From: Desulfocicer sp963675955
GTDB taxonomy: Bacteria > Desulfobacterota > Desulfobacteria > Desulfobacterales > Desulfobacteraceae
Assembly: GCA_963675955.2 (NCBI GenBank)
Contig: CAXXVR010000007.1
Span: forward strand, 682,001 to 746,000
Direction: 5' to 3'
Length of the DNA stretch: 64,000 nt
Shown here piece by piece: positions 8,006 to 16,610 of the stretch. Positions within the stretch are counted from its first letter, which is position 1, and each line of letters starts with the position of its first letter. The notes beneath the pieces were generated by a model. It worked only from the letters and a program-made list of their open reading frames with translations. It was not told the DNA's origin and did no database searches. The translations under genes and the position numbers were made by a program.

Positions 8006-9228
8006 TTAAGAGCCTCGGCAATGCGCATCATGGCCTTTTCCACATTCTCACGGCTGTTGAATGCACTGATGCGTATGTAGCCCTGGCCACATTTTCCAAA
8101 CCCGGCACCGGGGGTACATACCACACCTGCCTTGGAAAGCAGCAGATCAAAGAACTCCCAGGAATCCCGGCCCTGACCGTCAACCCAGATATAAGGGGAA
8201 TTATCGCCACCCACAAAGGTAAATCCAAGCTCACCCATGGCCAGGCGGATAAGATCCGCATTTTTAAGATAATAGGAGACCAGGGCCTTTACCTGGATTT
8301 GCCCTTCCTGGGAATACACAGCCTCCACGGCCTTTTGAACCGGATAGGATACCCCGTTAAACTTGGTGCAGTGACGTCGGTTCCACAGGGCATGCAGAGA
8401 AACCTTCTCTCCTGCCTCATCATAGACCATGCATTCCTTTGGTACCACGGTATAGGCACATCGGGTACCCGTAAAACCTGCGGTTTTGGAAAAACTTCTG
8501 AACTCCACCGCCACCTCTTTGGCCCCTTCAATCTCATAGATGGAGTGGGGAAGGTCTTCATCTCTGATAAAGGCCTCATAGGCCGCATCAAAGAGAATCA
8601 AAGCCTTGTTTTCTCTGGCATAATCCACCCATTCTTTAAGGCCTGCCTTGGTGATGGTGGTGCCGGTGGGATTGTTGGGAAAGCACAGATAGATGAGATC
8701 CACAGGCTCCTCTGGCAGTTCCGGCAGGAAATTGTTTTTCCGGGTGCAATCAAGATATACAATGCCCTGATATCTGCCGTCCTCAAAAATACCGGTGCGA
8801 CCCGCCATGACATTGGTATCAAGGTACACGGGGTATACTGGATCAGGAATGGCAATTTTAATATCCTGGGCAAACAGTTCCTGGAAATTACCGCAGTCAC
8901 ACTTGGCACCGTCACTGACAAAAATCTCATCACCGGCAATGTCTGCTCCGCGGCTGTTGAAATCAAATTTTGCAATTTTTTCCCGGAGAAAATCATATCC
9001 CTGTTCCGGACCATATCCCCGGAAGGTGGCATCATCTGCCATCTCCTCCACCCCTTTATGAAAGCCTTCAATGCAGGCATGGGGAAGGGCCCGGGTCACG
9101 TCTCCGATGCCCAGACGGATCACCTCCTTATCCGGATTTTCACTCTGGTAAGCTGCCACACGTTTGGCAATGTCTGAAAACAGGTAAGAGGCCTTTAATT
9201 TTGCGTAATGTCTGTTTGCTCGTATCAT
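8002..9228 (-). CDS. dapL: LL-diaminopimelate aminotransferase
   Basis: DapL converts tetrahydrodipicolinate and glutamate directly to LL-diaminopimelate plus 2-oxoglutarate, bypassing the acyl-blocked DapD/C/E route of lysine and peptidoglycan synthesis. It is a class I/II PLP aminotransferase of 408 aa, the family's usual length. Visible features are IRLGIGDVTRALP at the N terminus, FVSDGAKCDCGNFQ, PDPVYPVYLDTNVMAGRTG, the Asn motif CFPNNPTGT, and the PLP Lys in FRSFSKTAGFTG. ATG 9228 has AGGAAG upstream. It is coupled to moeA and lies downstream of rsmA. Confidence 0.95.
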   Translation of the reverse strand: MIRANRHYAKLKASYLFSDIAKRVAAYQSENPDKEVIRLGIGDVTRALPHACIEGFHKGVEEMADDATFRGYGPEQGYDFLREKIAKFDFNSRGADIAGDEIFVSDGAKCDCGNFQELFAQDIKIAIPDPVYPVYLDTNVMAGRTGIFEDGRYQGIVYLDCTRKNNFLPELPEEPVDLIYLCFPNNPTGTTITKAGLKEWVDYARENKALILFDAAYEAFIRDEDLPHSIYEIEGAKEVAVEFRSFSKTAGFTGTRCAYTVVPKECMVYDEAGEKVSLHALWNRRHCTKFNGVSYPVQKAVEAVYSQEGQIQVKALVSYYLKNADLIRLAMGELGFTFVGGDNSPYIWVDGQGRDSWEFFDLLLSKAGVVCTPGAGFGKCGQGYIRISAFNSRENVEKAMMRIAEALK

Positions 9229-9252
9229 TATTATCTTCCTGAATTTTAATTT

Positions 9253-9358
9253 TTATATGAAAATGCCGACAGCAGAGCCCCCGGCGGACCGTCGGGGGCG
9301 GTATAACGCCATTTTCATTGTTCGTTGTGTCCGTCAGGACATGGCGGTTATATAAAAA
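9253..9358. repeat. Intergenic mosaic repeat between rsmA and dapL
   Basis: Bounded by TTTTTATATGAAAA-type ends, it holds a GC hairpin (CCCCCGgcgg/CGGGGG), then ggtataacgccattttcatt, ttcgttgtgtccgtcaggac and atggcggttatata. The last module recurs at 16512-16556 and, inverted, at 35262-35300. Confidence 0.75.
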
Positions 9359-9364
9359 TACCCA

Positions 9365-10222
9365 TCAAGCGGTTGTTCCTGTAAAGCTATCCCGGCACAC
9401 CTTGAAAAGGGCAATAAATTCATCAACCGTAAGGGTTTCCGCCCGGCGGGTCGGGTCAATCTCCGCCGCCTCCAGGGCCTGGGCTGCCTGGGTGGTATTA
9501 ATGGACAATTCCGCCCCGGCAAGGGAGTTTCTCAGGGTTTTCCGGCGCTTGGAAAAAGCAGCCTTGATCACCCGGAAGAGATATGCCTCCTGATCCGGTG
9601 GGAATTGAATGTTCTCAAAGAAATCAACTGCCACCACCCGGGATTCCACCTCGGGTTTCGGGAAAAAAAGTTGCCCGCCAATGTCAGCAACGGTGCTCAC
9701 CCGAGAGCAATACTGCATCACAACGGACAAACGCCCATAATCACGCCCACCCGGAGGGGCCACAATTCGCTGGGCCAGTTCTTTCTGAAACATGAGAATG
9801 GCCCTTCTGACGATGATTCTGTTCTCCACCAGCTTGAAAAGCACCTGGGAGGAAATATTGTAAGGCAAATTGCCCACCACCAGAAGCCTACCCTCTCCGG
9901 CCAGAGCCCTGATATCCACCTTAAAAATATCGTCATTGATCAAGGTAACATTATCGGCCCCGGCCTGCTCCAGCTCCTCTGTAATCAGAGGAATCAGACG
10001 GGTATCCTTTTCAACTGCATATACACGGGCCGCCTGTTTGGCAATATGCACAGTAAGCGCACCCAGCCCGGGACCAATCTCCAGCACGGTATCTTGTTTT
10101 GTGATACCTGTCCGGTTAACGATCATGGCGGCGGCCTGGGGATCAGCCAGAAAATTCTGCCCCAGCTCTTTTTTGGCAAACAGGCCAGATGATTTTAAAA
10201 GTACTCCTGGATAGGTCGTCAT
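9365..10222 (-). CDS. rsmA: 16S rRNA dimethyladenosine transferase RsmA (KsgA)
   Basis: RsmA uses S-adenosylmethionine to dimethylate the two adjacent adenosines of helix 45 in 16S rRNA during small-subunit maturation. The SAM-binding landmarks are KKELGQNFLADP, the glycine loop VLEIGPGLGALT, AVEKDTRL, and the catalytic NLPYNISS. The C-terminal KsgA helical domain follows. I start at ATG 10222 (MTTYPG), which has GGAGAAAAG upstream; an in-frame ATG at 10240 lacks one. It heads a leftward series with dapL and moeA. Confidence 0.94.
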   Translation of the reverse strand: MTTYPGVLLKSSGLFAKKELGQNFLADPQAAAMIVNRTGITKQDTVLEIGPGLGALTVHIAKQAARVYAVEKDTRLIPLITEELEQAGADNVTLINDDIFKVDIRALAGEGRLLVVGNLPYNISSQVLFKLVENRIIVRRAILMFQKELAQRIVAPPGGRDYGRLSVVMQYCSRVSTVADIGGQLFFPKPEVESRVVAVDFFENIQFPPDQEAYLFRVIKAAFSKRRKTLRNSLAGAELSINTTQAAQALEAAEIDPTRRAETLTVDEFIALFKVCRDSFTGTTA

Positions 10223-10265
10223 AACATCTTTTCTCCACATTTAATGAAAAAGTCTTTGGGAGGCC

Positions 10266-10294
10266 TTGACTTTCACTTTTACTACAAGTAATTA
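10266..10294 (+). promoter_or_regulatory. Candidate sigma-70 promoter for the 10635-14028 operon
   Basis: TTGACT (10266-10271) and TAATTA (10289-10294) are separated by 17 bp. The site lies in the roughly 410-bp divergent gap between rsmA and the next rightward gene. A GTAATTA/TAATTAC inverted repeat overlaps the -10 region and could be an operator. The rest of the gap (10295-10634) shows no supported gene. Confidence 0.45.
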
Positions 10295-10634
10295 AGGTGT
10301 AATAATTACGATAGCCATGGTGCTCCACAGCAATGTGTGGATTTTTTCCTCAATCTGCCATGCCTGAAACATATCTGTCTCTTATTCTCCATCAAAACCA
10401 CCAAAAAAAACCACCGCAGCGCCATGCACACATATCAGTTTAAAGCAACTGAATCAACAAGGGAAAGGGAACTTAGCATGTCCCCGGCATATTTTCAACC
10501 AGAGGCTTTCATTCCCCCATCCACGACAAAGGTATCTGAAAAGCAAATGACAGCTATTTTCGCCGTCCTGCCTGAAATTAATTATGCCCACGGCCATCTT
10601 TATTTCCAGACCTACAGCCCATTGGGAGGCAATC

Positions 10635-11009
10635 ATGGCACAACAGGTGACACCAGGTCTTGTGTTGGAAAACCTGATCAAGACCCTCATGGAAAAACTT
10701 GAAATCCCCTCACAGGAGGACATTGCACACATCAATGCAAGGCTTGACAGACTGGAGAAACTGCTCTATCAGAATCCATCAGGCCATCCGGCGCACAGTG
10801 CCGGAATATCGGCCCGGACAGCCTCGGGAAACAGGATAGCCTCCACCTTCGTACTGGAAATAATATCCAATTATCCCAACGGAACCGACTTTAAAACCAT
10901 CCGTCAACAGACCGGATTCAATGACAAAAAACTCCGAAACATCATCTTCCGCCTGGACAAGACAGGCAAAATAAAAAGGATCAAACGTGGCATCTACAAA
11001 AAAGCATGA
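10635..11009 (+). CDS. Small coiled-coil/winged-helix-like protein, unknown function
   Basis: The 124-residue protein has an N-terminal helical heptad region (NLIKTLMEKLEIPSQEDI, INARLDRLEKLLYQ) and a C-terminal half (TFVLEIISNYPNGTDFKTIR, LRNIIFRLDKTGKIKRIKRG) that looks like a winged helix ending in a basic wing. I recognise no named family. ATG 10635 has GGGAGG five bases upstream, which favours it over the longer frame from 10584. Its 3' end overlaps the start of the M16 protease by 23 bp, so the two are co-translated; a role in regulating the protease is possible but unproven. Confidence 0.7.
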   Translation: MAQQVTPGLVLENLIKTLMEKLEIPSQEDIAHINARLDRLEKLLYQNPSGHPAHSAGISARTASGNRIASTFVLEIISNYPNGTDFKTIRQQTGFNDKKLRNIIFRLDKTGKIKRIKRGIYKKA

Positions 11010-14000
11010 TACCGAAAAAAAAATCCAGGTACATCCTGCTCTGGACAAGAACAACCCGGAAATTAAAAAAGGAGATTCTCTCCTGGACTATACCGTCCTC
11101 CAAGTGGAAAAAATAGAAGACATCAACGCCATTTTCTACCTGTTGTCCCACAACTCCACCGGCGCCAGGCACATCCACATCAGCACCGGAGACAAAGAAA
11201 ACACCTTCGGGGTGATGTTCCGCACGGTTCCATCGGACTCCACCGGGGTGGCCCATATCCTTGAACACACGGTGTTGTGCGGATCAGAACAGTTTAATGT
11301 CAGGGATCCGTTTTTTTCCATGCTCAAAAGGGGCCTGTCTTCTTTCATGAATGCCTTCACGGCATCGGACTGGACAATGTATCCCTTTGCCACACAGAAC
11401 CGCAAAGATTATTACAACCTCATGTCGGTTTATCTGGACGCGGCATTTTTTCCACACATTAATGAATTAAGCTTCAAACAGGAAGGTCATCGCCTGGAAA
11501 CCGTGGTATCTGACACCGGAGAGACTACCCTGGAATACAAAGGCGTGGTGTACAACGAAATGAAGGGGGCCATGTCCTCTCCCAACCAGGTTATGGGCCG
11601 GGCATTGATGCAGGCCCTCTATCCGGACACCACCTACAGCTTCAACTCCGGCGGAGAACCGTCGGTGATCCCCCGCCTGACCCACGAGCAGTTAAAGGCC
11701 TTCCATGCCAGATTTTATCATCCTTCCAATGCGTATTTTTATACCTATGGGAATCTGCCCCTTAAAGATCATCTCCAGTTCATCCAGGACAAGGTGCTGC
11801 ATCGATTCAGCGCCATTGACCCGGATTCTCAAGTCATATCCCAGCCCAGATGGGATAAATCACGGCAATTCACAGCCCGATATCCCCTGTCCGGGGACGA
11901 AAATCCGGATAAAAAATACCAGGCCTGTGTGGCATGGCTCACCGGAGATATCAGGGATGCCTATGAAGTGCTAATATGCACAGTTCTTGAAGAAGTACTG
12001 CTTGGCAATGCCTCCTCTCCCCTGAGACAGAAACTCATTGATTCCGGTCTTGGAACCGCCCTGAGTGATGCCAGCGGATTTGATCTGGACCTGCGGGACA
12101 CCATGTTTGCCTGCGGTCTTAAGGAAATTGAAGCCACCGCCGTTGAAAAGGTGGAAAATCTTGTACTGGAAACCCTCAGAGAGATTGCTGATAAGGGAAT
12201 TGACCCCCGATCTGTACAGTCGGCCATCCACCAGATTGAATTCAACAAAAAAGAAATGACCAACACGCCCTACCCCTTTGGTATCAAGCTGTTGCTGGCC
12301 TGTGCCGGACCATGGATTCATGGCGGCGATCCCCTGTCCTGCCTGAACATGGATGAGGATCTGACCCGCCTGAAAAAAGAAACGGCTCAAAAAGGTTTTC
12401 TGGAGGGTAAAATCAGAGAATACTTCCTTGACAATCCCCACCGGGTACGCTTTACCCTGGCCCCGGATACCGACATGGAGACCCTGGAAGAAACAAGAAT
12501 TCAAAGGGAACTTGCCGACATACAGGCCCGGTTAACACCGGAAGAACTGGAAAAAATCAAAAGGGATACCGACACCTTAAAAGCCCTCCAGGAAACCGAA
12601 GAGGATCTGTCGGTGTTACCCACCCTGGAACTGGAAGATATTCCACCAGACATTGAAATAATCCGCCCCGATCACATCAGTGACGCCTCCGGTGTCACCT
12701 GTTACAACAAGGCCACCTCAGATATCTTGTACTTCACCTGCCCTGTGGTGCCAAGGGATCTGCCGGAATCACTGCTTCCCCTGATCCCCTTTTTCTGCAT
12801 GGCCTTCACCGGTACAGGAACCGCAAAGCGAGACTATGCAGACCTTGCTTCCCTGGTTGATCTTTACACCGGGGGAATATCCCTTTCTCCCTTTTCCAGC
12901 AGCGGATTTAACGGTAATGATAAGTTGATCACCTTTCTATCCCTCCAGGGAAAGGCCCTGAACCATAACATTGAGCCAATGTTTGACATCATCGCAGAAC
13001 TGATGTCCGAGGTAAGCTTTAAAGACCTCACCCGGCTTAAAAGTCTGCTCTTTCAATACCGGGCAGGCCTGGAATCATCCATTGTAGGCAATGGTCACCG
13101 ATACGCCATGCTCCTGGCCTCCCGCAATTTTTCTGCGTCGGCCGCACTGGGGGAGATGTGGCATGGGGTTTCCCAGTTTCAGTTCATCAAGGCCCTCACA
13201 GAAAAAATAGAAGATGCAGAAAACGGTCCAGGGCATCTGGAACAGCTGTCCCACGATCTTGACACCATTGCAGGCACCCTTTTTACCAAAGAAAACCTCT
13301 CCCCGGCCATTGTGGGAGATACCCATGGCCTGGCATCAGGGGAGAAAAATATTGCAAGGCTGCTCAGTCTTGTACCGGAAAGAAATTCAGAAACAGGGAA
13401 AAGCATTGATCTGACGGTTAAAAAAGAATTCCCCCGGGAGGGATGGAGCACCAGCACATCAGTATCATTTGTGGCCCAAGCCTTCACCACCGTGCGCATG
13501 TCACATGAAGATGCCCCCTGCCTTTCGGTGATTGCCAAGCTTTTAAGATCCATGTATCTCCACCGGGAAATCAGGGAAAAGGGCGGCGCCTATGGCGGAT
13601 TTGCCATTTACAGCCCGGAGGAGGGAACCTTCTCCTTTGGATCTTACCGGGACCCCAACATTGAACGAACCCTGGATGTCTATCGCAATGCCTGTGACTT
13701 TATTACAAGTGATGTGATCACAGACAAAGATGTGAAAGAAGCCATCTTGCAGATCTGCTCGGAGATTGACAAACCCGAAACCCCGGGGCCTGCATCCATC
13801 AAGGCCTTTTACAGAGACCGTGTGGGGCTAACGGATGAAACTAGAAAGAAATTCAAGGCAGCACTGCTGGCCGTTGACAAAGATCAGGTCGCCATTACTG
13901 CCAGAAAATATTTCAAGGCAGATGATGTAAACAAGGGAACCGCTGTGATCTCCAGCCGGGAAAAACTTGAAGCGGCCAACAAAATTCTGGCAGCGGATGG

Positions 14001-14028
14001 CAGGAGCCTGAAACTGATGAAAATTTAA
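10987..14028 (+). CDS. M16C (PreP/Cym1-type) zinc metallopeptidase
   Basis: A large presequence-protease-like peptidase that degrades unfolded peptides inside a closed chamber. At 1013 aa it has the full two-half architecture. The inverted zinc motif HxxEH is seen as HILEHTVLCGS (about residues 90-100), with the downstream acidic ligand region VYNEMKGAMSSP. The C-terminal M16C-associated part carries REKGGAYGGFA and SYRDPN, which form the substrate-binding half. The start is GTG 10987 with AAGGA six bases upstream, inside the preceding gene. No signal peptide is seen, so it is probably cytoplasmic. Confidence 0.9.
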   Translation: MASTKKHDTEKKIQVHPALDKNNPEIKKGDSLLDYTVLQVEKIEDINAIFYLLSHNSTGARHIHISTGDKENTFGVMFRTVPSDSTGVAHILEHTVLCGSEQFNVRDPFFSMLKRGLSSFMNAFTASDWTMYPFATQNRKDYYNLMSVYLDAAFFPHINELSFKQEGHRLETVVSDTGETTLEYKGVVYNEMKGAMSSPNQVMGRALMQALYPDTTYSFNSGGEPSVIPRLTHEQLKAFHARFYHPSNAYFYTYGNLPLKDHLQFIQDKVLHRFSAIDPDSQVISQPRWDKSRQFTARYPLSGDENPDKKYQACVAWLTGDIRDAYEVLICTVLEEVLLGNASSPLRQKLIDSGLGTALSDASGFDLDLRDTMFACGLKEIEATAVEKVENLVLETLREIADKGIDPRSVQSAIHQIEFNKKEMTNTPYPFGIKLLLACAGPWIHGGDPLSCLNMDEDLTRLKKETAQKGFLEGKIREYFLDNPHRVRFTLAPDTDMETLEETRIQRELADIQARLTPEELEKIKRDTDTLKALQETEEDLSVLPTLELEDIPPDIEIIRPDHISDASGVTCYNKATSDILYFTCPVVPRDLPESLLPLIPFFCMAFTGTGTAKRDYADLASLVDLYTGGISLSPFSSSGFNGNDKLITFLSLQGKALNHNIEPMFDIIAELMSEVSFKDLTRLKSLLFQYRAGLESSIVGNGHRYAMLLASRNFSASAALGEMWHGVSQFQFIKALTEKIEDAENGPGHLEQLSHDLDTIAGTLFTKENLSPAIVGDTHGLASGEKNIARLLSLVPERNSETGKSIDLTVKKEFPREGWSTSTSVSFVAQAFTTVRMSHEDAPCLSVIAKLLRSMYLHREIREKGGAYGGFAIYSPEEGTFSFGSYRDPNIERTLDVYRNACDFITSDVITDKDVKEAILQICSEIDKPETPGPASIKAFYRDRVGLTDETRKKFKAALLAVDKDQVAITARKYFKADDVNKGTAVISSREKLEAANKILAADGRSLKLMKI

Positions 14029-14109
14029 TCAACTGGACGCACATATTTTGCCAGCTCCCCATCAAGTTGGCAAAATTAACTCCTTACATGTCCCGGCCGA
14101 ATGGGAAAA

Positions 14110-14138
14110 GGGGCAGATCAATGTGACCGATCTGCCCC
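14110..14138. terminator. Hairpin between convergent genes
   Basis: Perfect 10-bp stem ggggcagatc/gatctgcccc with a 9-base loop, between the convergent protease and DUF2520 genes. It lacks a clear T-tract, so termination is plausible but not certain. Confidence 0.5.
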
Positions 14139-14165
14139 CGTTCCAGCAAAACCTGCCAATCTTGA

Positions 14166-15053
14166 TCATGGTGCAAAAAGAGATGACAATCCCTGAACGG
14201 CCTTGTCATCAAGGGTGCCTCCCTGCCGGGCCAGTTCCAGGGTATACCGCCCCATCATCTTATAAAGATCCACATAAGCCGGCATTTTTTTCTCGATATC
14301 CACAAGATGATCCGCCACCACGGCGGCATCCCCCCGGGCTACAGGACCGGTCAAGGCTCCCCGGGTACCCCGATTTTTAATATTATTCAGGGTTCCAGTT
14401 ATCAGAGGTTCCAGTATGAGATAAGCCTCTTTTCCCGACAGATTGGCCGCCTTGAGTAAATCCAGGGCAAAATGCTCCAGGGTGACCAGATAGTTGGAGG
14501 CCACCACCGCCGATGCGTGGTAAAGGGTTTTGGCATGGGTGGGAAGGGTGAAGCAGGAGCCGCCAAGCGCATCAACCATCTCTTTTCCTGCCATTACTGC
14601 CCGGTCAGACCCCTCAACGGAGATATGAATTCCCTTAAAGGGGGATTTTTGTTCCGGGACGTAGGGGGCAAAGCTCTGGAGAGGGTGAAGTGAACCCACA
14701 TCTGCCCCGCATGCCCGGGCAGACGATAGGATTTCAGAAGAAAGTGCCCCGCTGCAATGCAGCACCATGCGCTTGTCCACCAGACCTTTGATGGCGGCAA
14801 GTTCCCCGCATACATCTTCAATAAGCTGATCCGGTGTGGTTATAAAAACAATATCAGCCACCGCCACAGCCCCTTGCAGGGTATCATAAACCTTACCGCC
14901 GATGTCTGCAATACCTGCTGCCTCTGCTGCCTTTTCAGCAGATCCAATGTGTCTACTGAAAAGACCTTTAACGGGATATCCCGCCCGGGAAATAAATACG
15001 GCAAGGGCTGTACCCACTCGACCGCAACCGATGATGGAAATATTTGGTTTCAT
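14166..15053 (-). CDS. Rossmann-fold/DUF2520 dehydrogenase-like protein
   Basis: A predicted NAD(P)-dependent oxidoreductase of the 6-phosphogluconate-dehydrogenase-like superfamily; substrate unknown. The N-terminal nucleotide loop is IIGCGRVGTALAVF, followed by FITTPDQLIEDVC and LHCSGALSSEIL. The C-terminal DUF2520 helical domain begins at about HAKTLYHASAVVASNYLV (residue 185). I use ATG 15053 (MKPNIS), because the glycine loop then starts near the N terminus, although the ribosome site is weak. It lies downstream of acuI and panB in the same direction, so a link to pantothenate synthesis is possible but only inferred. Confidence 0.85.
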   Translation of the reverse strand: MKPNISIIGCGRVGTALAVFISRAGYPVKGLFSRHIGSAEKAAEAAGIADIGGKVYDTLQGAVAVADIVFITTPDQLIEDVCGELAAIKGLVDKRMVLHCSGALSSEILSSARACGADVGSLHPLQSFAPYVPEQKSPFKGIHISVEGSDRAVMAGKEMVDALGGSCFTLPTHAKTLYHASAVVASNYLVTLEHFALDLLKAANLSGKEAYLILEPLITGTLNNIKNRGTRGALTGPVARGDAAVVADHLVDIEKKMPAYVDLYKMMGRYTLELARQGGTLDDKAVQGLSSLFAP

Positions 15054-15224
15054 ATAAAAAAAATACCGGCAAAGAATCCCCTGGATACATAGATCCAAAA
15101 AAAAGACTTGCCTCCTCCCTGTAAATAGTTTTAGCCGTGAATAACTGCCATGGTCAGACGGAGTTCCGATTTGCCCACAAAGTGCATTGGCAATGGCGTA
15201 ATGCCGTTCCCATAAACATCAACA

Positions 15225-16229
15225 TCAAAAATTAACATCCACAACAACATGCCCGGTGATATTGCCTTCCAGAATTTGAGCAGCATACCGGGGAACATCT
15301 TTGAGTGATATGACTTTGTTGATGTGATTCAGGGCCTCATCGGAGATATCTGTGACCAGACGATCCCAGGCCGCAATCCTCCTCGGAGTCGGGCAGGAAA
15401 CCGAATCCACCCCCCTTAAACTGACCCCTCTCAGAATAAAGGGCATGACAGTGCAGGTAAGATCAAACCCACCAGCCAATCCACAGGCAGCCACACACCC
15501 GCCATACTTCATCTCGGATAAAAGCCGGGAAAGCACCACACTGCCCACGGTATCAACGGCACCTGCCCACTTCTGGGTTTCAAGGGGGGCTGGTTTCTTT
15601 GTCCATTCTTCACCCCCGGCAATATGTTTTGCCCCGATCTGTTTTAGATAATTGTGTATGGATTCATCCTTTGATCTGGTGAGCGCTGTAACCTCATAGC
15701 CAAGCCTGGCAAGGATGGCCACCGCATTGCTGCCCACCCCTCCTGATGCACCGGTAACAATGACAGGCCCGCTGTCCGTTGTCACACCAGCCTCCTCAAG
15801 GGCCATGATCTGGAGCATGGCAGTATAACCTGCCGTACCAAGGGCCATGGCTTTTTTTGTATCCATCTCCTTGGGAAGGGGAATCAAAAAATCAGATTTG
15901 ATCCTTGCCATCTGGGCATAGCCCCCCCAGTATTTTTCTCCCACACTCCAGCCATTTAAAATCACCTGGTCCCCGGGCTTGAAATCCGCCGATTTTGATT
16001 CAACCACTGTGCCCGCCAGATCCACCCCCGGCACCATGGGAAATATACGAAAAATTTTATTGCGATTGGCAAAACCAAGGCCTTCTTTATAATTCAATGT
16101 GGAATAATCCACCTGGATCAGCACATCTTCGTCGGGCAAATCTTCAATTTTAAGCTGCTTCAGTGATGGCACCAGCCCATCATCTTTTTTTTCCACCACA
16201 AGCGCCGTAAAAGTATCTTTTTTTGTCAT
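15225..16229 (-). CDS. acuI: Zinc-free MDR oxidoreductase, AcuI/YhdH type
   Basis: An NADPH-dependent medium-chain reductase of the YhdH/AcuI group, whose characterised members reduce acryloyl-CoA to propionyl-CoA. Family features are DYSTLNYKEGLGF, PGVDLAGTVVES, NGWSVGEKYWGGYAQMAR, the dinucleotide loop TGASGGVGSNAVAILA and SLRGVDSVSCP. Length (334 aa) is normal. ATG 16229 is preceded by AGGAGGAAT at good spacing, and the upstream in-frame residues are non-coding repeat sequence. The substrate here could be another enoyl-CoA, since sulfate reducers metabolise propionate. Confidence 0.88.
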   Translation of the reverse strand: MTKKDTFTALVVEKKDDGLVPSLKQLKIEDLPDEDVLIQVDYSTLNYKEGLGFANRNKIFRIFPMVPGVDLAGTVVESKSADFKPGDQVILNGWSVGEKYWGGYAQMARIKSDFLIPLPKEMDTKKAMALGTAGYTAMLQIMALEEAGVTTDSGPVIVTGASGGVGSNAVAILARLGYEVTALTRSKDESIHNYLKQIGAKHIAGGEEWTKKPAPLETQKWAGAVDTVGSVVLSRLLSEMKYGGCVAACGLAGGFDLTCTVMPFILRGVSLRGVDSVSCPTPRRIAAWDRLVTDISDEALNHINKVISLKDVPRYAAQILEGNITGHVVVDVNF

Positions 16230-16255
16230 GCCCGTATTCCTCCTGATTGCAAATT

Positions 16256-16365
16256 TTTTTATATGAAAAAAAGGTGCTGGGTTTTGGGTACTGGGTGTTA
16301 ACCGCAACTACTTTTTCATTTTTCGTTGTGGCTGGTGGTAGCAGCCATGTATGTTTTTATATGAA
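16256..16365. repeat. Intergenic mosaic repeat with TTTTTATATGAAAA ends
   Basis: The same TTTTTATATGAAAA motif stands at both ends (16257 and 16352). Inside are ggttttgggtactgggt, shared with 6550-6568, and ttcgttgtggctggtggtag, a variant of the TTCGTTGTG hairpin module in which the stem is GGCTG/CAGCC. Confidence 0.65.
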
Positions 16366-16400
16366 AAGGTAGCCTTCAAATCTACCTCAGCAAAGCCCCT

Positions 16401-16475
16401 CCCCCGATGGGCAATAGGAACCGGACAATTGAGCTGTCTACAGTTCCGGTCCGGGACACCATTGCCCGTCGGGGG
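16401..16475. repeat. GC-rich branched hairpin element, copy 2
   Basis: Stems CCCCCGA/TCGGGGG, GGGCAAT/ATTGCCC, CCGGAC/GTCCGG and GAGCTG/CAGTTC with a TCTA loop match the four stems of the copy at 6661-6737, with paired base changes. It lies between panB and acuI, upstream of acuI. Confidence 0.75.
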
Positions 16476-16511
16476 GGGGCGGCGGTATAATACCATTTGG
16501 CTCCGCGTATA

Positions 16512-16556
16512 CGACCCATTATTCGTTGTGTCCGTCAGGACATGCGGATTATATGA
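16512..16556. repeat. TTCGTTGTGTCCG hairpin module
   Basis: attattcgttgtgtccgtca followed by ggacatgcgg and ttatatgaaa: a small GTCC/GGAC hairpin directly beside CGTTGTG. It is nearly identical to 9317-9355. Confidence 0.65.
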
Positions 16557-16610
16557 AACACAGCCACAAAGTGCCGCCAGCAAAGCATCTCAAAGGCTGC
16601 TCGGGTTTGT

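Noticed and set aside
10337..10702. 121-residue plus-strand frame
   Set aside because: It overlaps the better-supported gene at 10635 in another frame, begins in AT-rich promoter DNA and matches nothing.
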